DNA of 5,841 nucleotides from Kiritimatiellales bacterium (GTDB lineage: Bacteria; Verrucomicrobiota; Kiritimatiellia; Kiritimatiellales; Pontiellaceae), in assembly GCA_030621805.1 (NCBI GenBank), contig JAUXGY010000135.1:1-5841 (forward strand), in the 5' to 3' direction. How positions within the stretch are numbered: position 1 is the stretch's first letter; each line of letters begins with the position of its first letter. Under the pieces are notes generated by a model. The model was not told the DNA's origin. It searched no databases and saw only the letters and a program-made list of their open reading frames with translations. Position numbers and translations under genes: made by a program. Shown piece by piece: positions 1 through 5,841 of the stretch.

Positions 1-687
1 GATCACCACTACGAGGAGGTCTTGCGGGTTCTTGCAGGAAAAGGAAGGGTCTACGGGTGCGAGTGCAGCCGTAAGGAGATTTTGGCGAGGCAGTTGGACG
101 GCCACAGCGAACGGTGCTACTCCGGGACCTGCGCTGAAAAAAACCTTTCTCTCGAGGGCAACACGGTGCGTTTTCGCGTTCCGGATGGCGAGGTCGTCTT
201 CAACGATCTTGCATTCGGTCCGTGCCGTCAAACGCCACGCACCCAGTGCGGCGATTTTTCAGTGCGTGACCGAACGGGCCAATGGACTTATCAATTTTGT
301 TGTGTCTGCGATGATATCCGGCAAGGCATCAACCTCGTCGTACGCGGTGAGGACCTTCTGGCCAGCACCGGTAGGCAGATTCATCTTTTTCAGGCATTGG
401 AGCATTCTGCCCCAGATTATCTTCATCATGCATTGTTGTGCGATGCACACGGCGAAAAACTAAGTAAGCGCCAGCGATCCGAAAGTATTACCCAGTTGCG
501 AGAGGCCGGGGTCTCCGCCAACGAGGTTATAGGCCGGGCGGTCTACCTCGCCGGAAAAATCTCTTCGCTACGGCCTATGACGCTTGATGAGGCGATGGGT
601 TTTCTGATCGACCCTTCCTCTTTGGCTTGTTCGATGAACGCTCGGGCATTTGATATGGAGAATGCACCGGGCCGAAGGGGGAATTAG
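1..687 (+). CDS. gluQ: Glutamyl-Q tRNA(Asp) synthetase, 5'-truncated by window edge
   Basis: This is a truncated class I glutamyl-tRNA synthetase paralogue. GluQ activates glutamate without tRNA and attaches it to the queuosine base at the wobble position of tRNA(Asp), in the cytoplasm. The frame is open from base 1, so the TTG at 22 is an internal leucine and not the start. About 228 residues are visible. The family usually has near 290-310, so roughly 80 N-terminal residues, including the HIGH-type motif, lie outside. Visible marks, numbered from base 1: a zinc site of the GluQ pattern, Cys20-x-Cys22 then Tyr40-x3-Cys44 within YSGTC; a WTYQ...DD..QGI segment followed by VVRGEDLLASTGRQI, which forms the active-site core; and the KLSKR ATP-binding loop at 153-157 (bases 457-471). 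The protein ends soon after the catalytic domain and lacks the anticodon-binding domain of GltX, which is why I call GluQ. The residues after about 205 are not recognisably conserved. trpB follows 61 bases downstream on the same strand. Confidence 0.9.
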   Translation, partial: DHHYEEVLRVLAGKGRVYGCECSRKEILARQLDGHSERCYSGTCAEKNLSLEGNTVRFRVPDGEVVFNDLAFGPCRQTPRTQCGDFSVRDRTGQWTYQFCCVCDDIRQGINLVVRGEDLLASTGRQIHLFQALEHSAPDYLHHALLCDAHGEKLSKRQRSESITQLREAGVSANEVIGRAVYLAGKISSLRPMTLDEAMGFLIDPSSLACSMNARAFDMENAPGRRGN

Positions 688-689
688 CC

Positions 690-718
690 TTGAAATGCAC
701 GACAGAGCAGAACATGAT
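690..718 (+). promoter_or_regulatory. Candidate sigma70-type promoter for trpB
   Basis: TTGAAA at 690-695 matches the -35 consensus at 5 of 6 positions. CATGAT at 713-718 matches the -10 consensus at 4 of 6, and the spacing is the optimal 17 bases. Initiation would fall near base 725, giving a leader of about 24 bases that still contains the ribosome binding site. The -35 box starts three bases after the gluQ stop. This is a pattern match in a short gap. trpB could equally be transcribed from a promoter upstream of gluQ. Confidence 0.35.
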
Positions 719-735
719 CCGAATCCATTTTTTTC

Positions 736-741
736 AAAGGA
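736..741 (+). promoter_or_regulatory. Ribosome binding site of trpB
   Basis: AAAGGA lies 7 bases before the ATG at 749. This is a good Shine-Dalgarno match at normal spacing, and it supports that ATG as the trpB start. Confidence 0.75.
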
Positions 742-748
742 TTAACCC

Positions 749-1951
749 ATGAAACCAACCCAACCTGATTCTCACGGACACTTCGGACCCTATGGTGGAA
801 TGTTTGTTCCGGAAACACTGATGGAGCCCCTCAACGAACTGTCGCGCGTCTATAAACAGGTGCGTAAGGATCCAGAATTCAGGAAGAAATTGCAGTACTA
901 CCTCCGTGAATATGTCGGGCGTCCGACGCCTCTTTATTTTGCGGAGCATATGACCCAGAAGCTAGGTACGGCCAAGATCTATCTCAAACGCGAGGATCTT
1001 TGCCATACGGGAGCGCATAAGATTAACAACTCCATGGGGCAGATTCTGTTGGCTCGGCATATGGGCAAAAAACGGATCATTGCCGAAACCGGTGCGGGTC
1101 AACACGGGGTAGCCACGGCGACGGTCTGTGCCATGTTTGGGCTAGAGTGTGTGGTCTACATGGGGAAGGTTGATATGGCGCGTCAGGCGCTGAATGTTTT
1201 TCGTATGGAAAGTCTCGGCGCAACGGTGGTGCCGGTAACGGTGGGTCAGCAAACCCTGAAGGAAGCCGTGAACGAGGCGATGCGGGATTGGGTTTCGAAT
1301 ATCCACACCACGCACTATATTCTGGGTTCCGCGCTCGGCTCGCATCCGTACCCGATGATGGTACGCGATTTCCAGAGCGTGATTGGCCGTGAGACGCGCA
1401 AGCAGATTCTGAAGGCAGAGGGGCGATTGCCCGACGCCCTTGTGGCATGCGTTGGGGGCGGTAGTAACGCGATCGGCCTGTTCCATCCGTTTATCAAGGA
1501 TGATGGGGTCCGCATGATCGGTGTCGAGGCAGGGGGATTCGGAATTGATGGCGGCCTGCACGCCGCGCGTTTTGCGCAGAACCGGATTGGAATTCTCCAG
1601 GGCACGAAAACCTATGTGCTGCAAGATGACGACGGACAGATTTCGCTGACCCACTCCATTAGCGCGGGGCTCGACTATGCTGGAGTCGGTCCGGAGCACA
1701 GTCTTTTGCGCGATCTTAAGCGCGCGGAATATTCCCATGTCACCGATGTCGAGGCCGTTGAAGGGTTCGACAAACTAGCGCAGTGGGAGGGCATTCTTCC
1801 TGCACTCGAAAGCTCGCACGCGGTGGCTTGGGTACTCAAGAATGCCGAGCAGTTTGGCAAGGATGATCTGCTGGTGATCAATGTGTCAGGCCGGGGCGAC
1901 AAGGATGTGCAGCAGCTGGCCGACTGGAAGGCAGAGCGCGCGGAGCATTAG
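749..1951 (+). CDS. trpB: Tryptophan synthase beta chain
   Basis: TrpB is a PLP enzyme that condenses indole with L-serine to give L-tryptophan, the last step of tryptophan synthesis. It normally works as an alpha2-beta2 complex with TrpA in the cytoplasm. The 400-residue length is typical of the standard TrpB1 class; the N-terminus is not extended as in TrpB2. Visible motifs: the N-terminal GPYGGMFVPETL; the PLP lysine Lys91 in HTGAHKINN; the catalytic Glu113 in AETGAGQHG; the PLP phosphate loop GGGSN at 236-240; Asp309 in the SISAGLDYAGVGPEH stretch; Glu354 in ALESSHA; and the C-terminal SGRGDKD at 380-386. With a shift of about four residues these match Salmonella Lys87, Glu109, 232-236, Asp305 and Glu350. 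No key residue is missing, so the enzyme should be active. The start is supported by AAAGGA 7 bases upstream. gluQ lies upstream on the same strand. No trpA follows, since the next gene is convergent and overlaps the trpB stop. Confidence 0.97.
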   Translation: MKPTQPDSHGHFGPYGGMFVPETLMEPLNELSRVYKQVRKDPEFRKKLQYYLREYVGRPTPLYFAEHMTQKLGTAKIYLKREDLCHTGAHKINNSMGQILLARHMGKKRIIAETGAGQHGVATATVCAMFGLECVVYMGKVDMARQALNVFRMESLGATVVPVTVGQQTLKEAVNEAMRDWVSNIHTTHYILGSALGSHPYPMMVRDFQSVIGRETRKQILKAEGRLPDALVACVGGGSNAIGLFHPFIKDDGVRMIGVEAGGFGIDGGLHAARFAQNRIGILQGTKTYVLQDDDGQISLTHSISAGLDYAGVGPEHSLLRDLKRAEYSHVTDVEAVEGFDKLAQWEGILPALESSHAVAWVLKNAEQFGKDDLLVINVSGRGDKDVQQLADWKAERAEH

Positions 1952-2847
1952 GTTTTCGGGTTGAGCACCCAGCGCTTATTGTACCAGAAGTATTGCTCGG
2001 GGGTTTGGAGGATTTCGGTGGAGAGGGCGGCCATGACTTCCTGCATGATGCGTTGCTGGTCTTCCTCTTTCCCCAGTGCCGGGTCAGGCGTGATCGGGTC
2101 GAGCAGGACGGCATCGTGCCGAGTCCAGCCAATGCGACGCACACAAATGGGGTAGATGGGGCAGTCGGCCATTTGCGCGAAGGCGGCCGTGCCAGGCGCG
2201 ATGGAGGCCTTGCCATTGAGGAAGTCGACCGTGACGCCTTTGGCGCGTGAGTTAATGTCGGGCAGGATGGCCAGCACCTTTCCATTTTTAAGCCGGTCGA
2301 CGACTCCCTTTAGCATCCGTGCCTCGCGATAAAGCACTTCCATGCTGAAGGTGCGGCGCATCTTATTGATATAGTCGTTCATGAGCGGGTTCTTTTGTTT
2401 CCGCACAATGACGAACAGCGGAATATCCGCAAGGTCGGCAAAAATTCCTGCGATTTCCCAGTTTCCCATATGGGGTGTTGTGAGGATGAAACCATTTTTA
2501 CAATCGGCCAGGATTTCTTTTATCTTGGATTCGAGGCTGGCGAGGGGTTGCTTGCGGATTTTCTCCGGGGTAAGCATCGAGAAGCGCAGGGCATCGATGG
2601 CGTTGAAGCAGAGGTTGCGCCAGGCGATCCACGCGATGCGCCGGACTTCCTTATCCGTATAGCGATCGCCAAATACCTCTCGGATGCGCCCGTGGGTGCG
2701 CTCGACGTTGACCCGCCCAATAAAGTGTGATCCCGCGGCAAAGAGCCAACCCAGCGCCAGCGCCGCGCGCAACGGCAGGATGCGGACCAGTCCGGAGAGC
2801 AGCACCAACGTCACATATTCGGTAATGTGCTTGGGTTTATATTTCAT
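1948..2847 (-). CDS. LpxL/HtrB-family lipid A biosynthesis acyltransferase
   Basis: A 299-residue member of the lysophospholipid acyltransferase superfamily, LpxL/LpxM (HtrB/MsbB) branch. Family enzymes transfer a secondary acyl chain from acyl-ACP to the lipid A precursor at the inner face of the cytoplasmic membrane. Length fits the family (about 300). The N-terminus has a hydrophobic stretch, about residues 11-43, suited to membrane anchoring. The catalytic H-x4-E motif is His126...Glu131 in HMGNWE. A second conserved block runs from Asp197 (LPDINSR) through VDFLNGK (207-213) to PGTAAFA (218-224), and the C-terminal EQYFWYNKRW (284-293) matches the family's E-x-x-x-W-x-x-R-W signature. LpxL, LpxM and related acyl donors or acceptors cannot be told apart here, so no symbol is given. 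ATG 2847 is the only start codon in this frame between the dnaE stop and the conserved region, but no clear Shine-Dalgarno sequence precedes it. dnaE lies 42 bases upstream in the same orientation and frame, suggesting cotranscription. The TAA stop overlaps the convergent trpB stop. Confidence 0.88.
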   Translation of the reverse strand: MKYKPKHITEYVTLVLLSGLVRILPLRAALALGWLFAAGSHFIGRVNVERTHGRIREVFGDRYTDKEVRRIAWIAWRNLCFNAIDALRFSMLTPEKIRKQPLASLESKIKEILADCKNGFILTTPHMGNWEIAGIFADLADIPLFVIVRKQKNPLMNDYINKMRRTFSMEVLYREARMLKGVVDRLKNGKVLAILPDINSRAKGVTVDFLNGKASIAPGTAAFAQMADCPIYPICVRRIGWTRHDAVLLDPITPDPALGKEEDQQRIMQEVMAALSTEILQTPEQYFWYNKRWVLNPKT

Positions 2848-2873
2848 AAGATTAACGGGAGTTCGTAAGGCAT
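2844..2873 (-). CDS. Possible 9-codon leader ORF overlapping the acyltransferase start
   Basis: On the minus strand an ATG at 2873 opens a frame encoding MPYELPLIL, ending in a TGA that overlaps the acyltransferase ATG as ATGA. A purine run GAGAG (2883-2879) lies 5 bases before this ATG and could act as a weak ribosome binding site. ATGA junctions are typical of translational coupling, and the acyltransferase itself has no evident Shine-Dalgarno sequence, which makes coupling plausible. The peptide has no recognisable family, and an ORF this short can occur by chance. Confidence 0.2.
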   Translation of the reverse strand: MPYELPLIL

Positions 2874-2889
2874 GGTTTCTCTCTTGATT

Positions 2890-5841
2890 TCAACCTCTCT
2901 TTCCCCACTTGCGTTCTCTGGGTGGATTGCGTAGAGGGTCGGGTTTGGCGGCGATATAGACGAGTCCTTCGCCGATGGCATGTTCAATTCGGTGTTCCAG
3001 TTCGGCGCAGGGGCGCACCTTGTAGTCATGGTCGGAGTTGATGAATATTTTTGGGCCGTCGACAAACTCGATACATAGATTGAGCGGGGTGTTTCCTCGG
3101 AATTCGGTGATGGCCTCCTTGAGCGCGCCCATCACCGGATCGTTCACGCCCATTTCGGGCAGGTGGAGGCTGACACGCTCGCAGAAAAGGCTGGCCGCTT
3201 GGTCGAGCGGGAAAATCTCCAGCACCTGGAATTTAAGGTCGCCGCTATCTTCCTCCATCATAATGCCGCCCACCATGACCGTGGCATCTTCCTGAATGAG
3301 GTGGCCGTACTCAGCGAAGGGTTCGGGGAAGATGATGGCGCTGATGGAACCTTCGAGCCCTTCAATGCGAAAGGTCGCCATCGGTTTTTGCTCTTTTTTG
3401 GTGAAGAGCTTTCGTGTTTCGACGATCATGCCGCCGACGCGGGTACGCTCGCCGGCCGCAAGCTGTTGAATATCTGTCATGCGCTTGAGGGCAAAGTGGT
3501 TGAGGTCCCATTCGTAGCGGGCGAGAGGATGGCCGGAAATGAAGAAGCCGATCAGCTCTTTTTCGGCGGCGAGCATCACGGATTCTGACCAGGGCTGGGC
3601 TTCCGAAAACTCATTATCGCTGGCGGCAGCGGTTTCATCGCCACCGAGCATGGCAAACATGGAGCACTGGCCAGAGGTCTTGTCCTTCAGCGCTTCGGCG
3701 GCACGGCCGATGGCCATGTCGATTCCGTTGAACAGGCGTGCGCGGTGGATGCTCGAAAAATCGAATGCGCCGGAGCGGATCAGGCTCTCAATCACCTTTT
3801 TATTGGCGCCGGGGATGCGTGAACAAAAATCCATGAGGCCGTCAAACGGCCCGTTTTCATCGCGTTCCTTTACGATCTCTTCGACGATCCCTTCGCCGAC
3901 GCCCTTGATGGCGGCCATGCCGAAGCGGATACCGCTGCCGTCGGAGACAGCGTTGAACCGGCCAATTGATTCGTTGACGCTCGGCGGAAGGACATCGATG
4001 CCCACCGCCTTGGCCTCGGAGATAAAGCCGGTAAGTTTGTCGGAGTTTCCCATTTCGCCAGAGAGTAGCGAGGCCATGAATTCGGCGGGGTAGTGTGCTT
4101 TGAGCCAGGCGGTTTGGTAGGTGACGAAGCCATAAGCGGTGGAGTGGGATTTGTTGAATCCATATTCCGCAAACTTTTCAATGTTATCGAAAATCGTTCC
4201 TGCTCGTTTGGCATCGATGTGGTTGGTTTCCTTGCACCCTTCGACAAACCTGCCGCGCTGCTCGGCCATGACCTCCGGTTTTTTCTTGCCCATGGCGCGG
4301 CGGAGGATATCCCCTTGGCCGAGCGAGAAGCCGGCCAGAGTTTGTGCCGCCTGCTGAATCTGTTCCTGATAGACAATGATGCCATAGGTTTCTTTCAGGA
4401 TGGGTTCCAGGAGTGGGTGGTCGAAGACGACCTCTTCTTGACCATGCTTGCGCTTGATAAAGTCGGGGATGAACTGCATCGGCCCCGGACGGTAGAGCGC
4501 GAGGATGGCAATGATATCCTCGATACAGTCGGGGGCAACCTGACGCAGGGTGTCGCGCATGCCGCCGGATTCAAGCTGGAAGATGCCGACGGTGTCGCCG
4601 CGAGCGAGCATCTCGAAGGTCTTGGCATCGTCGATCGGTAGTTTTTCCGGATCAAGATCAACTCCGTGGTTACGCTTAATGAGCGCACAGGCTTCATAAA
4701 TGATCGTTAGGTTTTTTAACCCGAGGAAGTCCATTTTTAGCAGGCCGATATCCTCGGTCGGCCCTTTCTCGAACTGGACGACGATCAGCTTTTCTTTCTG
4801 CTCGCGCATGAGCGGGATGATCTCGATCAGCGGCTTTTCGCCAATCACAACGCCGGCGGCGTGCATGCCGGTGTGGCGCGGCAGGCCTTCGAGGATGCGC
4901 GCGTGCTTCATGATGCGCTGGGCTTCGGGCTCGGTGCGAGTGGCCTGTTTGAAGTCGGGGCTTTCCGCGAGGGCCTTTTCGAGCGTCGTTCCCGGCGTTT
5001 CGGGAATCATTTTCGCGAGGCGGTCGCAGTAGGGTAGCGGAATTTCAAGCACACGGCCGAGGTCGCGCATAAGCGTCTTGGCACCGAGCGTTCCGAAGGT
5101 GATGATCTGCGCGACGCACTCCTCCCCATATTTATCACGTACATATCGAATGACATCCGCACGGCGGGTTGGGCAAAAGTCGATATCAAAGTCGGGTGGC
5201 GACACGCGGTCCGGATTGAGGAAGCGTTCGAAGATGAGGCTGTATTTGAGCGGGTCGACTGTGGTGATCGCCAGCGAGTAGGAGAGTAGCGATCCCGCAC
5301 CCGACCCGCGACCCGGACCCACCGGGATGCCTTCCTGCCGCGCATATTGGATGAAGTCCTGCACGACGAGGAAATAGTTGATGTAGTTAGTTTTTTCGAT
5401 GATGCCGACTTCGTAGTAGAAGCGTTTGTTGATCTCCTTCTCGCGGTCGTCCTTGGGTTGGTCGAGATCGGTGATTCCGTAGAGTTTTTCGAGTCCGGTC
5501 TTTCCGAGATGGATGAGGTAGCTCTTTTTATCGAAGCCTTCCGGAAGGTCGAAGCTTGGGAAGTGGAGCCGTTCGGCGGGCAGGTCGAACTCAAACTGGA
5601 CGTTGCAGCGGTGGGCAATCTCGACCGTGTTGGCAATGGCTTCGGGTTGGTCGGGAAAGAGGGCGGCCATCTCCTCGCCGCTCTTCATATAGAACTGGTC
5701 GCCTTCATATCGGTGGCGCGTGGTATCGGCCACAAGATCGCCGCGCTGGAGGCAGATGAGTACGTCGTGCGCCTCGGCATGTTCCTTACGGACATAGTGG
5801 ACATCGTTGGTGACCACCAAGGGCAACCCGGTTCGGTCGGC
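2890..5841 (-). CDS. dnaE: DNA polymerase III alpha subunit (DnaE1), N-terminus cut by window edge
   Basis: Catalytic subunit of the replicative polymerase, acting at the fork with the beta clamp and clamp loader. The frame is open to the window edge, so 983 residues are visible; the TTG at 5826 is internal. Numbering from the edge: the end of the PHP domain (TNDVHY, 11-16); the palm GPGRGSGAGS (175-184); catalytic aspartates Asp217 and Asp219 in PDFDIDF and Asp371 in KMDFLGL; the fingers segment LALYRPGPM near 450; helix-hairpin-helix near 673-695; a beta-clamp-binding motif QCSMF at 725-729 (bases 3655-3669), like E. coli QADMF; an OB fold near 797-840; and a C-terminal tau-binding-type domain from about 865. 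Asp217, Asp219 and Asp371 all sit exactly 184 below E. coli Asp401, Asp403 and Asp555. About 184 residues are therefore missing and the whole protein would be near 1167, as for DnaE1 (E. coli 1160). The clamp motif and length argue against DnaE2/ImuC, and the architecture excludes PolC. The stop TGA is 42 bases before the acyltransferase start. Confidence 0.97.
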   Translation of the reverse strand, partial: ADRTGLPLVVTNDVHYVRKEHAEAHDVLICLQRGDLVADTTRHRYEGDQFYMKSGEEMAALFPDQPEAIANTVEIAHRCNVQFEFDLPAERLHFPSFDLPEGFDKKSYLIHLGKTGLEKLYGITDLDQPKDDREKEINKRFYYEVGIIEKTNYINYFLVVQDFIQYARQEGIPVGPGRGSGAGSLLSYSLAITTVDPLKYSLIFERFLNPDRVSPPDFDIDFCPTRRADVIRYVRDKYGEECVAQIITFGTLGAKTLMRDLGRVLEIPLPYCDRLAKMIPETPGTTLEKALAESPDFKQATRTEPEAQRIMKHARILEGLPRHTGMHAAGVVIGEKPLIEIIPLMREQKEKLIVVQFEKGPTEDIGLLKMDFLGLKNLTIIYEACALIKRNHGVDLDPEKLPIDDAKTFEMLARGDTVGIFQLESGGMRDTLRQVAPDCIEDIIAILALYRPGPMQFIPDFIKRKHGQEEVVFDHPLLEPILKETYGIIVYQEQIQQAAQTLAGFSLGQGDILRRAMGKKKPEVMAEQRGRFVEGCKETNHIDAKRAGTIFDNIEKFAEYGFNKSHSTAYGFVTYQTAWLKAHYPAEFMASLLSGEMGNSDKLTGFISEAKAVGIDVLPPSVNESIGRFNAVSDGSGIRFGMAAIKGVGEGIVEEIVKERDENGPFDGLMDFCSRIPGANKKVIESLIRSGAFDFSSIHRARLFNGIDMAIGRAAEALKDKTSGQCSMFAMLGGDETAAASDNEFSEAQPWSESVMLAAEKELIGFFISGHPLARYEWDLNHFALKRMTDIQQLAAGERTRVGGMIVETRKLFTKKEQKPMATFRIEGLEGSISAIIFPEPFAEYGHLIQEDATVMVGGIMMEEDSGDLKFQVLEIFPLDQAASLFCERVSLHLPEMGVNDPVMGALKEAITEFRGNTPLNLCIEFVDGPKIFINSDHDYKVRPCAELEHRIEHAIGEGLVYIAAKPDPLRNPPRERKWGKRG

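Noticed and set aside
22..24. TTG as the start codon of the gluQ product, and likewise TTG at 5826-5824 for dnaE
   Set aside because: Both frames stay open to the window edges, and the known families have about 80 and 184 more residues upstream. Both genes are cut by the window and the TTGs are internal leucines.
32..463. 143-codon open frame on the plus strand inside gluQ
   Set aside because: It is an out-of-frame shadow of gluQ. The composition is unstructured, there is no family motif, and the real frame carries KLSKR and the zinc site.
1..687. A full glutamyl-tRNA synthetase (GltX)
   Set aside because: The gene ends shortly after the KLSKR loop, with no anticodon-binding domain. The C-x-C...Y-x3-C zinc pattern and the QGI-VVRGEDLL spacing are those of GluQ.
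714..734. Small hairpin followed by seven Ts between gluQ and trpB as a terminator for gluQ
   Set aside because: The stem is about 5 AT-rich base pairs with a bulge, too weak for an intrinsic terminator, and the T-run abuts the trpB ribosome binding site.
1142..1738. 198-codon open frame on the minus strand inside trpB
   Set aside because: Antisense shadow of a fully conserved trpB. It shows no recognisable domain and has no ribosome binding site that I can see.
1958..1970. GGGT-TGAGC-ACCC hairpin just after the trpB stop as a terminator
   Set aside because: The stem is only 4 bp, no T-run follows, and the bases encode the conserved C-terminus of the acyltransferase.
3539..4641. Two adjoining open frames (184 and 182 codons) on the plus strand opposite dnaE
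   Set aside because: They mirror the codon pattern of dnaE, which is intact and conserved across this stretch. Long antisense frames are expected in such sequence.

Overview
The window is ordinary chromosomal housekeeping sequence from a Gram-negative bacterium. It holds four protein-coding genes packed almost without gaps. GC content is moderate to fairly high by eye. A lipid A-type (LpxL/HtrB-family) acyltransferase implies an outer membrane with lipopolysaccharide. The organism cannot be fixed from this window alone. The protein character would fit a Verrucomicrobiota/Kiritimatiellota/Lentisphaerota-type genome, but this is an impression and not a database result.

Layout: bases 1-687 (+) hold the 3' three quarters of a glutamyl-Q tRNA(Asp) synthetase gene (gluQ), cut by the left window edge. 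A 61-base gap follows, with a candidate promoter and a clear ribosome binding site. Next is a complete trpB (749-1951, +), encoding the tryptophan synthase beta chain. Its stop codon overlaps the stop codon of a convergent gene on the minus strand, an LpxL-family acyltransferase (1948-2847). Upstream of that, 42 bases away and on the same strand, is dnaE (2890-5841, -), the replicative DNA polymerase III alpha subunit, cut at its N-terminus by the right window edge. There is no gene-free stretch over 300 bases.

The genes serve different processes: tRNA modification, tryptophan synthesis, lipid A acylation and chromosome replication. The two transcription directions meet tail to tail at 1948-1951. 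dnaE and the acyltransferase probably share a transcript running leftward, while gluQ and trpB run rightward. The points worth a second look are small: trpB lacks a neighbouring trpA on its 3' side; the convergent genes overlap at their stop codons; the acyltransferase start has no clear Shine-Dalgarno sequence and is overlapped (ATGA) by a possible 9-codon leader ORF; the visible end of the DnaE PHP domain keeps a metal-binding-type D-x-H; and GluQ has an unusual cysteine cluster. I found no mobile element, CRISPR array, RNA gene or evident novel system.
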